A stretch of 12,465 bases of DNA from Gammaproteobacteria bacterium (GTDB lineage: Bacteria; Pseudomonadota; Gammaproteobacteria; CAJXQU01), in contig JALSSM010000239.1 in NCBI GenBank assembly GCA_026984275.1, positions 1-12,465 on the forward strand, given 5' to 3'. Below, one piece after another: positions 1 through 7,260 of the stretch; position 1 is the first letter of the stretch; each line of letters opens with the position of its first letter. The notes under the pieces are model-generated. The model was not told the DNA's origin. It saw nothing but the letters and a program-made list of their open reading frames with translations, and ran no database searches. A program made the position numbers and the translations under genes.

Positions 1-95
1 AAATCGCCAACGGTTCAGTGTCTGTGAAAGATCTTAAAGAAGGTGAACAGCAAACAGTTGATCAGGATAAGCTGGCGCAGTTGATTAAGATATAA
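1..95 (+). CDS. hisS: Histidine--tRNA ligase, C-terminal end (partial)
   Basis: Only the last 30 codons are present. They are read in the frame starting at position 3 and end at TAA 93-95. The peptide includes ANGSVSVKDLKEGEQ, which matches the end of the HisS anticodon-binding domain (E. coli has ANGTAVVKDLRSGEQ at the same place, from memory). HisS charges tRNA-His in the cytoplasm. The identification is helped by context, because hisS directly precedes yfgM-bamB-der in E. coli and many relatives. The 63 bases between this stop and yfgM hold no convincing terminator, so read-through into yfgM is likely. The catalytic core lies outside the window and cannot be assessed. Confidence 0.88.
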   Translation, partial: IANGSVSVKDLKEGEQQTVDQDKLAQLIKI

Positions 96-158
96 AAAGG
101 CCCTGATCAATTTACAAACTCTATATAAAGAACAAACTCTAATTTTCAGGAGAAAAGC

Positions 159-791
159 GTGGTAGACATTTACGCATCAGAAGAAGAACAAGTAGCCGCC
201 ATAAAAAAATGGTGGAAAGAAAATGGAACATCCGTGATCCTCGGGATCGTCATCGGTAGTGCCGCGCTGTTTGGCTGGCGTTACTGGCAAGGACAGCTCA
301 CCACCAAGGGTGAGCAGGCATCAATGGCCTATTCACAGTTAGAAGAGCAGTTAAGCAAGAAGAAAACAGAAGAAGCAGAGGCAACAGCCAAGGAATTAAT
401 GCAGCAATATCAGGGAACGCCTTATGCCTCATTCGCTGCTTTCAAACTGGCAAAAGCGGCCATAGAGTCAGAAAATACAGAAGCAGCAGGTAATTATCTC
501 CGTTGGGTTATCGACAATGGTAAGGCAGAAGAATTAGTACAACTGGCCATCATGCGCTTAGCTCGACTTAACTTGAGCAATGACAATACAGATTCAGCCT
601 GGGCGCTTATTACGACAATAGATGAATCCATGGGTCTGGCGTCCTATCATGAGCTAAAAGGTGATATTTTGCTGGCACAGGGCAAACAGGAAGAAGCAAG
701 AAATGCGTATTTACAGGCGGCGGCTCTTAATCCAGCCGGGCCAGGTGGCAATTCCTTTCTTGAAATGAAAATGGATGATCTGGGTCGGTAA
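159..791 (+). CDS. yfgM: YfgM family ancillary SecYEG translocon subunit / periplasmic chaperone
   Basis: This 210-residue protein has the YfgM layout. A short charged cytoplasmic N-terminus (about 1-23) is followed by one membrane segment (about 24-43, ending GWRYW) and a periplasmic helical region with TPR-like character (clearest at about 163-192). E. coli YfgM is 206 residues and shares the GWRYW junction. In E. coli, YfgM associates with SecYEG and PpiD and helps hand secreted proteins to periplasmic chaperones; that role is family knowledge. The start is GTG at 159, with a good Shine-Dalgarno AGGAGA at 148-153. The bamB start follows 30 bases after the stop, consistent with one hisS-yfgM-bamB-der transcript. 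Nothing looks truncated. Confidence 0.92.
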   Translation: MVDIYASEEEQVAAIKKWWKENGTSVILGIVIGSAALFGWRYWQGQLTTKGEQASMAYSQLEEQLSKKKTEEAEATAKELMQQYQGTPYASFAAFKLAKAAIESENTEAAGNYLRWVIDNGKAEELVQLAIMRLARLNLSNDNTDSAWALITTIDESMGLASYHELKGDILLAQGKQEEARNAYLQAAALNPAGPGGNSFLEMKMDDLGR

Positions 792-821
792 TACTCAATA
801 ATCCGAATGGGTTTGTGAACG

Positions 822-1991
822 ATGAAAATGGATAAAATATTTCTGACAGTTATTCTTGCGGCTATGCTAAGCGGGTGCGGCGCAGTGAAAGAGCGCTACC
901 ATAAATTTATGGCTGGCGATGAAGAAGTGAGTGTAAAACCGCTCGTTGAATTAGAGAATTCCATTAAGATAAAAAAGATCTGGTCAACGCGAGTCGGTGA
1001 TGGTACGGATGGTTATTATCTAAAACTTTCACCCGTTGCAGGTGAAGGTGTTATCTTCGCTGCAGAGCGCGATGGTGTTGTCGAGGCTTTGGAAATAGAA
1101 ACTGGAAAACAACACTGGAAAACCAAAACCAAAAAACCGATATCTGGTGGGCCGGGGTTTGGAGAAGGACTGGTACTGGTTGGAACACGAGATGGAGAAG
1201 TGCTTGCTCTTTCAGCAGAAGATGGTGAAGTTTTATGGACAACGCAGGTTTCCAGTGAAGTTCTTGCCGCGCCCAAAGCTGATCTCGGCGTTGTTGTTGT
1301 GCGTACAGTGGATGGAAAAGCCTTCGGTCTGGATGCCTCAAGTGGGCAGCGTTTATGGGTTTATGAAAGAGCTGTTCCATTATTAACATTACGGGGCACC
1401 AGCGCACCTCAGCTAGCAGATGGTCTGGCTATCATTGGCTTCGATGGCGGCATATTAACAGCGCTTGATATGACAAATGGTAGTCTGGTATGGGAAAACA
1501 GAATTGCTTTACCAACCGGCCGATCAACACTGGACAGAATGGTTGATATTGATGGTGAGCCAGTCATCATGGATGGCGCTATTTATGTCGCGACTTTTCA
1601 GGGCCGCATTGCCGTTGTTCAGCTGGAAACTGGAAAAATTGCATGGGTAAGAGATCTCTCTTCTTACGCAGGTCTGGGTGTTGATGAAGATCATGTTTAT
1701 CTGACGGATGAAGAGAGCGCGGTCTGGGCTCTGGAGCGGTATTCCGGTAATTCGGTCTGGAAAAATGAACAATTGAGTTCCAGAGCATTAACAGCGCCAG
1801 TGAGTGTTGGAGAGTATATTGTCGTTGGAGATTACGAAGGTTATCTGCACTGGCTTGATCGTGAAGATGGTTCATTGGTTGGACGAACCCGGCTTGATAA
1901 AAGCAAGATCATTACAACACCTTTTGTGATCGGGAATACACTCTATGCCTATAGTTCGAAAGGCACGCTGTCTGCGTTTACCGTCCAATAA
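822..1991 (+). CDS. bamB: Outer membrane protein assembly factor BamB (lipoprotein)
   Basis: This 389-residue protein begins with a lipoprotein signal peptide whose lipobox is LSGC, giving lipidated Cys19. Residue +2 is Gly, so there is no Asp retention signal and outer-membrane targeting is expected. The body is a run of PQQ-like beta-propeller blades recognisable by repeated G-x-x-x-A-L-x-x-x-x-G-x-x-x-W (for example ALEIETGKQHW, ALSAEDGEVLW, VVQLETGKIAW), fitting the eight-bladed BamB propeller. The segment LLTLRGTSAP (187-196) corresponds to the E. coli loop LSLRGESAP, whose Leu and Arg residues contact BamA. BamB assists beta-barrel insertion. A second ATG at 828 is a possible start, and neither ATG has a strong Shine-Dalgarno. 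der begins 9 bases after the stop. Confidence 0.96.
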   Translation: MKMDKIFLTVILAAMLSGCGAVKERYHKFMAGDEEVSVKPLVELENSIKIKKIWSTRVGDGTDGYYLKLSPVAGEGVIFAAERDGVVEALEIETGKQHWKTKTKKPISGGPGFGEGLVLVGTRDGEVLALSAEDGEVLWTTQVSSEVLAAPKADLGVVVVRTVDGKAFGLDASSGQRLWVYERAVPLLTLRGTSAPQLADGLAIIGFDGGILTALDMTNGSLVWENRIALPTGRSTLDRMVDIDGEPVIMDGAIYVATFQGRIAVVQLETGKIAWVRDLSSYAGLGVDEDHVYLTDEESAVWALERYSGNSVWKNEQLSSRALTAPVSVGEYIVVGDYEGYLHWLDREDGSLVGRTRLDKSKIITTPFVIGNTLYAYSSKGTLSAFTVQ

Positions 1992-2000
1992 TCAGGTAAA

Positions 2001-3377
2001 GTGAAGCCTTATATCGCTCTCGTTGGCCGACCCAACGTCGGTAAATCAACTCTCTTTAATCAACTGACTCGAACACGTGATGCGCTGGTGGCCGATCAAC
2101 CTGGCCTGACGCGTGATCGAATCTATGGTGAAGCGATGTTTGATGATTTGCCCTGTATGGTTATCGACACAGGTGGCCTTACCGATGAAAAAGAAGGCAT
2201 TGATGCGCTAATTTCCCAGCAATCGCTTCGGGCTGCAGCAGAAGCCGATGTGATTGTCTTTATTGTCGATGGACGTGAAGGCCTTAATGTTGAAGATCAA
2301 ACTATTGCTAACCAGCTCCGCAAAATGGAAAAGCCGGTTATTCTGGTGGTCAATAAATCAGAAGGGCTACTAAGAGATGTCGTTATTTCTGAATTCTTTG
2401 CACTGGGGCTGGGGGAGCCTTTTCCAATATCTGCGGCACATGGACAAGGGAAAGACGAGCTGATCGAGACAGTTCTGGAGTTGCTACCCGACGATCTTAA
2501 CCACAGTGATGAACAGGAAGTTGATCGAGGAATCGCTGTCACGATCCTCGGTAGACCCAATGTTGGAAAATCTACCCTGATCAATCGTATCGTTGGTGAA
2601 GAACGTGTGATTGCTTATGATCTGCCCGGAACGACTCGTGACAGTATTGATGTTCCCTTCGAAAGAAACGGAAAAAAATATACGCTGATCGACACCGCAG
2701 GTGTTCGTCGCAGAGCGCGTGTGAATGAGATGATCGAGAAATTCAGCGTCATTAAAACCATACGCGCGATCGACAATGCAAATGTCGTCGTGCTTGTGAT
2801 CGACGCTCAGGAAACGGTCACCGATCAGGATGCTTCCTTACTTGGTATGGTGCTTGATAGTGGCCGTGCATTGGTGATTGCAGTCAACAAATGGGATGGC
2901 CTGGAAGCTGATCAACGAGAATGGGTTAAACGAGAACTGGAAAGAAAACTACGATTTATCGACTTTGCAAAAATACATTTCATTTCTGCGCTACATGGTA
3001 GTGGCGTGGGAAACCTGTTTACCAGTATTAACAAGGCCTACAACTCAGCCAACATCCAGGTAGGCACCTCAAAATTGAACCGAATTCTTGATCAGGCTAT
3101 CACCGATCATCCCCCGCCTCTGGTAAAAAGTCGCCGCATCAAATTACGTTTTATTCATATGGCAGGACAAAATCCACCTAGATTTGTGATCTACGGAAAC
3201 CAGGTCAAATCCATACCGGTATCATACCGACGCTATCTGGAAAACACATTTAGAAAAGCCTTAAAACTGGTCGGAACACCGATAAAATTCGAATTCAGGC
3301 AAGGTGAAAACCCATTCAGTGGAAAGAAAAACAAAATGGTAGAACGGATGAAGACTGAGAAGAAAAGACGTTCATAG
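2001..3377 (+). CDS. der: Ribosome biogenesis GTPase Der (EngA), tandem G domains
   Basis: This 458-residue protein has two GTPase domains and a C-terminal KH-like domain. Domain 1 has a P-loop GRPNVGKST at 9-17, G3 DTGG at 56-59 and G4 NKSE at 118-121. Domain 2 has GRPNVGKST at 184-192, DTAG at 231-234 and NKWD at 296-299. The KH-like region covers roughly 355-440. Der acts in maturation of the 50S subunit. The start is GTG at 2001, because the protein then begins just before the conserved beta strand IALVGRPN as in E. coli (MVPVVALVGRPN); AGG lies only a few bases upstream. G4 of domain 1 carries Glu where the consensus has Asp. The basic tail ends at a TAG that overlaps the stop of the convergent gene. 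E. coli Der is longer (490 residues), mainly at the termini and linkers. Confidence 0.97.
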   Translation: MKPYIALVGRPNVGKSTLFNQLTRTRDALVADQPGLTRDRIYGEAMFDDLPCMVIDTGGLTDEKEGIDALISQQSLRAAAEADVIVFIVDGREGLNVEDQTIANQLRKMEKPVILVVNKSEGLLRDVVISEFFALGLGEPFPISAAHGQGKDELIETVLELLPDDLNHSDEQEVDRGIAVTILGRPNVGKSTLINRIVGEERVIAYDLPGTTRDSIDVPFERNGKKYTLIDTAGVRRRARVNEMIEKFSVIKTIRAIDNANVVVLVIDAQETVTDQDASLLGMVLDSGRALVIAVNKWDGLEADQREWVKRELERKLRFIDFAKIHFISALHGSGVGNLFTSINKAYNSANIQVGTSKLNRILDQAITDHPPPLVKSRRIKLRFIHMAGQNPPRFVIYGNQVKSIPVSYRRYLENTFRKALKLVGTPIKFEFRQGENPFSGKKNKMVERMKTEKKRRS

Positions 3378-4139
3378 ACACTCTCTCCAACTAAAACCAT
3401 TTTCCTGATCAGCTATTTCGATCCAGTTTTCTTCGCAACCTAGAGCCGTTGCCAAAGCGTTTCTGACTTTAGTGATACAGTTATTTTGTTCGCTCAGATG
3501 AGCAGCAATAATATGTTTAAGCCTACGGGTGTCCAGTTTCGTCAATAGATCAGCAGACTGATGATTTCCAAGGTGTCCAAGTCGGCTGGATATGCGTTGT
3601 TTCAGATGTTGTGGATAAACACTGTCAGCGAGCATTTGATCATCATGATTTGATTCGAGGATCAATGCGTCACATTGATCATACATGGAGATAATGTGAG
3701 GTGTGATACTTCCTGTGTCTGTTAATAAGCCGAGACGATGTTGCCCATTTGAAAAGATAAACTGGGAGGGTTCTCTGGCATCGTGAGGAACAGTGACGGG
3801 CTGGATCTGGATCGCATCAACACTGAATTTTTCGTGGTTATTGAAGCGCTTTATTGAAGGAGGATCAGAAAGCGCTTTTTCGGCTGCTTTTCGTGTACCT
3901 TCGGTCATCCAAACAGGAATATTGTATTTTTTTGCTAATCGTCCTACACCGGAAACATGATCTCCATGTTCATGTGTTACCAGTATCGCGGTGATCTCTT
4001 CGGGTTGTTTTTCAAGAAGTGCAAGCCGCTTACAGGTTTCTTTTAGTGAAAAACCATTGTCTATGAGTAGTAAAGTATTTTCCTGCTCTACGAGTGTTGC
4101 ATTGCCCTTACTGCCACTGCCAAGAGAGGCGAACTTCAT
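3372..4139 (-). CDS. MBL-fold metallo-hydrolase, WalJ/YycJ-like
   Basis: This 255-residue protein is a metallo-beta-lactamase-fold hydrolase. It begins MKFASLGSGSKGNATLVE, typical of the YycJ/WalJ branch. The metal-binding motif THEHGDH lies at 55-61 (H56, H58, D60, H61). Further likely ligands or active-site residues sit in VPHDA (H119), LTDTGS (D141), ESNHD (H165), GHLGN (H189) and AAHLSEQNN (H214). Related proteins have been proposed to act on nucleic-acid substrates, but the substrate here cannot be read from sequence. It starts 2 bases after the bamC stop with no visible Shine-Dalgarno, suggesting translational coupling in a dapA-bamC-MBL operon. Its TGA interlocks with the der TAG (6-bp convergent overlap). 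Family assignment is firm; function is open. Confidence 0.9.
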   Translation of the reverse strand: MKFASLGSGSKGNATLVEQENTLLLIDNGFSLKETCKRLALLEKQPEEITAILVTHEHGDHVSGVGRLAKKYNIPVWMTEGTRKAAEKALSDPPSIKRFNNHEKFSVDAIQIQPVTVPHDAREPSQFIFSNGQHRLGLLTDTGSITPHIISMYDQCDALILESNHDDQMLADSVYPQHLKQRISSRLGHLGNHQSADLLTKLDTRRLKHIIAAHLSEQNNCITKVRNALATALGCEENWIEIADQENGFSWRECL

Positions 4140-4141
4140 TA

Positions 4142-5212
4142 TTATAAATTAGCTTTAATGCGGCTCAGGATTTGATCCGTCGCTCCGGAAGTATCCCAAT
4201 CACCATCTTCATCAAGAATAATGATTTCAGTTTTTGAACCAACACCTTTCAGGTTGATCTGAAATTTATTATTATCGCCTTTCCAGAAAGTCAGTTTGGA
4301 AAGAAGGCCTTTCTTTTTGACTTCATCTCCAAGATAAATAATATCAAAAGTACCATTGGAAGGATCTTCTTTCTCAACCTCAATGTCAGAAGCGTTATGA
4401 AGGAATTCACCAACCAGTGGCCAGATCGTATCAACATCACTTTTAACCGCAAGGAACATTTTTCCATCGCCTGCACTGGCCATTTCCGAAACGATCTTGT
4501 CAGAAACAGGGGCAGCCTGCCTCTCCTGTGATTCTGTTGTGGCGGCAACAGTTGATGTAGCCGGTGTTGGAGCCGTGGTGGCGATACCAAAGGATAATTT
4601 GATCTGAGAAGCCATATTGCGTTCCAGTGTCAGATCACGATCGCGTTGTGTCCATGCCTTGTTCTTGAAGTCTTCACCGATATGGGAAAGATAGATGGCC
4701 GTCATGCCCTCTTCTTCTGCAGGTTCAATGATAACTCTGAACTTATCACGTTTTGATTTCGCCTCATTACCACCCCAGTTTGTTTCCATTATGCCCAGTT
4801 CTTCATCGTTCAAATCGAGGGTATAACCATGGTTGTCCCAGAACTCCTGTAAGGTAATCCAGGTATCAGATGTTGATCCGGGGACGATAATGAGTTGTTC
4901 GCCGGATATTTCTGCAATGGAAGCCTCATCCGTTGCTCCGGAGTACAGCCGGGCTTCTTTTTGTCTGGCAACACGTTCCTGGTAAGTGGAAAAAGTAGCT
5001 GTGCCGTTGGCATCAATATCGGGGACAGCCAGCGTGTCGTCAATGGTTTCAGTGGTCAGATCCGGAGGGACTTCGAGATCAGGCAGACTTTTACTTTTTT
5101 TGTATTCCTTACGCTGATCAGGAACAACTTTATCCAGCTTGGGCATATATTTGCTACAACCACCAAGGATCAGGCTGGATATAATAAGGAGTGAGAAAAA
5201 ACGAAATGACAT
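4142..5212 (-). CDS. bamC: Outer membrane protein assembly factor BamC (NlpB lipoprotein)
   Basis: This 356-residue lipoprotein has a signal peptide with lipobox LGGC, giving lipidated Cys19 followed by Ser (outer-membrane sorting). Next comes a presumably unstructured stretch (about 20-100) containing LPDLEVPPDL, similar to the N-terminal lasso by which BamC binds BamD. Two helix-grip-like domains follow, at about 102-208 and 238-356, separated by a Thr/Ala/Pro-rich linker at about 209-236. E. coli BamC is 344 residues with the same plan. It is an accessory part of the BAM complex. It lies 28 bases downstream of dapA, the conserved dapA-bamC arrangement. The Shine-Dalgarno GAGG (5221-5224) is separated from ATG by a T7 tract plus one base. 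Confidence 0.93.
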   Translation of the reverse strand: MSFRFFSLLIISSLILGGCSKYMPKLDKVVPDQRKEYKKSKSLPDLEVPPDLTTETIDDTLAVPDIDANGTATFSTYQERVARQKEARLYSGATDEASIAEISGEQLIIVPGSTSDTWITLQEFWDNHGYTLDLNDEELGIMETNWGGNEAKSKRDKFRVIIEPAEEEGMTAIYLSHIGEDFKNKAWTQRDRDLTLERNMASQIKLSFGIATTAPTPATSTVAATTESQERQAAPVSDKIVSEMASAGDGKMFLAVKSDVDTIWPLVGEFLHNASDIEVEKEDPSNGTFDIIYLGDEVKKKGLLSKLTFWKGDNNKFQINLKGVGSKTEIIILDEDGDWDTSGATDQILSRIKANL

Positions 5213-5220
5213 TAAAAAAA

Positions 5221-5224
5221 CCTC
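5221..5224 (-). promoter_or_regulatory. Ribosome binding site of bamC with homopolymeric spacer
   Basis: GAGG on the minus strand precedes the bamC ATG (5210-5212). The 8-base spacer contains seven consecutive T (plus-strand A7 at 5214-5220). Slippage in the tract would change Shine-Dalgarno spacing, but there is no direct sign that this happens. Confidence 0.6.
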
Positions 5225-5240
5225 AATAGTTAATCAGTGA

Positions 5241-6131
5241 TTAGATCTGTACGCCAGCTCTTTCCATGGCTTTAAGCAGTGGCGCTTCACATGATTTGGA
5301 CATCCATGTAAGCGGCAGACGAATACCTGCTTCGATCAAGCCCATTTTATGCAAAGCCCATTTTACCGGAATGGGGTTCGATTCAATAAACAATTCTTTG
5401 TGCAGACCCTGTAGTTTATCATCGATGGCAACCACTGTGTCACGATCACCTTTCAGTGCCGCCATACACATATCATGCATCAGTTGTGGTGCAACGTTTG
5501 CCGTCACTGAAATTGTACCGTGACCGCCATTAAGAATAAATTCTCCAACAGTCGCATCATCACCACTTAAAAGCAGAAAATCATCTCCGGCAAGACGATG
5601 AAATTCTTCAAGCCTGTCCAGATCGGCAGTGGCATCTTTTACGCCGATAATATTCTCGATCCGGGACAGTCGACCAATCGTTTCCGGCAACATGTCACAA
5701 GCCGTTCGACCAGGCACATTGTAAAGCAGGATTGGGATTTTTACCTCTTCTGCAATGGTTTTGTAATGCTGATAGAGACCTTCCTGAGTCGGTTTGTTGT
5801 AATATGGCGTGACAAGTAGCGCTGCATCCGCACCGACATCCAGGGCGCCCTGGGTCAGACGAATCGCTTCAGACGTCGAATTAGCGCCAGTGCCAGCGAT
5901 CACGGGAATTCGATTATCAACCCTTTCTACAACCTGGCGGATAACATCAATATGTTCTTCCTCTCCCAGCGTTGCAGATTCGCCAGTCGTACCGACGGCA
6001 ACAATCGCGTCCGTGCCATTCATAATGTGGAATTCAACCAATCGTGCCAGCGCAGCTGAATCAACTTTTGTGTTTGGTCCGATACCTTTTTTCATTGGTG
6101 TGACCACTGCAACCATACTGCCTCGTAACAT
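5241..6131 (-). CDS. dapA: 4-hydroxy-tetrahydrodipicolinate synthase
   Basis: This 296-residue TIM-barrel enzyme condenses pyruvate with aspartate semialdehyde, the first committed step of diaminopimelate and lysine synthesis in the cytoplasm. All catalytic residues are visible. The Schiff-base lysine is K165 in GVKDAT. The proton-relay residues are T48/T49 (GTTGES), Y111 (TPYYN) and Y137 (YNVPGRT). The carboxylate-binding Arg is R142. Numbering runs four ahead of E. coli DapA because of a slightly longer N-terminal loop (about residues 13-24). The ATG start aligns MLRGSMVAVVTP with E. coli MFTGSIVAIVTP, and AGGG (6140-6143) lies 8 bases upstream. It heads a dapA-bamC-MBL operon transcribed away from gcvR. 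A candidate promoter lies at 6165-6193. Confidence 0.98.
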   Translation of the reverse strand: MLRGSMVAVVTPMKKGIGPNTKVDSAALARLVEFHIMNGTDAIVAVGTTGESATLGEEEHIDVIRQVVERVDNRIPVIAGTGANSTSEAIRLTQGALDVGADAALLVTPYYNKPTQEGLYQHYKTIAEEVKIPILLYNVPGRTACDMLPETIGRLSRIENIIGVKDATADLDRLEEFHRLAGDDFLLLSGDDATVGEFILNGGHGTISVTANVAPQLMHDMCMAALKGDRDTVVAIDDKLQGLHKELFIESNPIPVKWALHKMGLIEAGIRLPLTWMSKSCEAPLLKAMERAGVQI

Positions 6132-6164
6132 GCAAATTACCCTGAATACTTTTATAGAGTGTTC

Positions 6165-6193
6165 ATGTTACTGATCCGTCGGAAAATTGACAA
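6165..6193 (-). promoter_or_regulatory. Candidate sigma70 promoter for dapA-bamC-MBL
   Basis: On the minus strand a -35 TTGTCA (6188-6193) is followed after 17 bases by a -10 TAACAT (6165-6170), about 34 bases upstream of the dapA ATG. Spacing is ideal, the -35 matches 5/6 and the -10 matches 4/6. The -35 overlaps a perfect TTGACA on the plus strand (6187-6192) facing gcvR, but that one has no good -10 at 16-18 bases. Prediction by eye only. Confidence 0.35.
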
Positions 6194-6262
6194 GAAATGG
6201 TGTGATTGTCCGCTTAAAAAAGGCACAATTAAGCAAAATAACTCGCAGAATCATCCGTGATC

Positions 6263-6790
6263 ATGAAAAATTTCTTTGTAATGTCCATTTTGGGATCTGC
6301 CCAGTCTGATTTGATCGACAAAATTTTTAAAACGTTAAGTGATTGCGGTTGTAATGTTGAAGATGCGCGGATGAGCAGATTGGGGAGTGAATTGGCTCTC
6401 TTTATGATGGTCTCAGGTAGCTGGGATGCCATTGCCAAAATTGAAAATAATATCCCGAAACTGGAAAAGAATCTGACTGTCAGCATTACCTTCCGACGAG
6501 CTGAGAACACGCCTCCAATTTCTCCATCGGTTCCATATGCAATTGAAGTTGTTTCAGTTAACCGCACCGGTCTGGTGTATGATATTTCACGTTTTTTCAG
6601 TTGTCGTGAAATAGGTATAGAGGAAATGTACAGCGGTACATACCAGGCTGCTCATACCGGAACCGAGATGTTTTCTCTGCAACTAACAATTAGTATTCCG
6701 ATAGAGATCTCCATCGCGACGCTGCGTGGAGAATTTATGGAGTTTTGTGATCATCTGAATATCGATTCAATTATGGAGCCAGTAAAATAA
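6263..6790 (+). CDS. gcvR: Glycine cleavage system transcriptional repressor-like protein, tandem ACT domains
   Basis: This is a 175-residue protein with two ACT-like domains (about 3-80 and 92-170). The signature around CGCNVEDARMSRLGSELA and MMVSGSWDAIAKIE matches E. coli GcvR (CGCNIEDSRLAMLGEEF, LSGSWNAITLIE). In E. coli, GcvR binds GcvA and, with glycine, represses the glycine cleavage operon; that role is carried over by homology and by the conserved position between dapA (divergent) and bcp. No gcvA is in this window. The ACT1 turn reads GSAQSDL instead of the usual D-R-P-G, while ACT2 keeps NRTG (100-103). The start is uncertain between ATG 6263 and GTG 6257, and neither has a clear Shine-Dalgarno. 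An in-frame stop at 6239 rules out a longer form. Confidence 0.85.
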   Translation: MKNFFVMSILGSAQSDLIDKIFKTLSDCGCNVEDARMSRLGSELALFMMVSGSWDAIAKIENNIPKLEKNLTVSITFRRAENTPPISPSVPYAIEVVSVNRTGLVYDISRFFSCREIGIEEMYSGTYQAAHTGTEMFSLQLTISIPIEISIATLRGEFMEFCDHLNIDSIMEPVK

Positions 6791-6792
6791 CA

Positions 6793-7260
6793 ATGAGCAC
6801 AGTAAAAATAGATAAACCAGTACCTGATTTTGAACTTCCTGCTACAGGCGATCAGACGATCAGCCTGTCTGGCCTGAAAGGCAAAAAAGTCGTTTTATAT
6901 TTTTATCCAAAAGACAGTACGCCCGGCTGTACACGGGAAGGACAGGACTTTCGTGACCTGTATGAGCAGTTCGAAGCTCTGAATACCGTCATCCTGGGTG
7001 TTTCTCGTGACAGCGTAAAGTCGCATGAAAATTTTAAGGCCAAACAGGAATTCCCTTTTGATCTGTTGTCGGATAAAGAAGAAACACTTTGTGGAATATT
7101 CGATGTCATTAAGGAAAAGAATATGTATGGAAGAAAGGTGATGGGCATTGTGCGCAGCACTTTTTTAATCGATGAAGAAGGCGTTCTACGACAGGAGTGG
7201 CGGAAAGTGAAGGTACCGGGTCATGTTGCAGAAGTACTGGAGGCAGTCAAAGAGCTTTAA
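6793..7260 (+). CDS. bcp: Bcp/PrxQ-type thioredoxin-dependent thiol peroxidase
   Basis: This 155-residue peroxiredoxin of the Bcp/PrxQ class reduces hydrogen peroxide and organic hydroperoxides in the cytoplasm. The active-site motif is YPKDSTPGCT with peroxidatic Cys46, and the conserved Arg of the family is likely in GIVRSTFLID. E. coli Bcp has its resolving Cys five residues after the peroxidatic one (C45/C50). Here that position is Gly50 (PGCTREGQDF). The only other cysteine is Cys100, equivalent to the non-essential E. coli Cys99. The protein is therefore either a 1-Cys enzyme or uses an unusual partner. It starts 2 bases after gcvR stops and ends immediately before the next ATG, so gcvR-bcp-phoH is very probably one transcript. 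Confidence 0.95.
   Translation: MSTVKIDKPVPDFELPATGDQTISLSGLKGKKVVLYFYPKDSTPGCTREGQDFRDLYEQFEALNTVILGVSRDSVKSHENFKAKQEFPFDLLSDKEETLCGIFDVIKEKNMYGRKVMGIVRSTFLIDEEGVLRQEWRKVKVPGHVAEVLEAVKEL

Noticed and set aside
1016..1407. Overlapping minus-strand frames of 86 and 118 codons opposite bamB
   Set aside because: They are antisense shadows of the BamB propeller repeats, with no family signature or Shine-Dalgarno.
3333..3403. Inverted repeat AAAATGGT / ACCATTTT around the der-MBL junction
   Set aside because: Eight-base AT-rich arms are separated by 55 bases with no flanking T-run or extension of pairing; chance similarity is more likely than a terminator.
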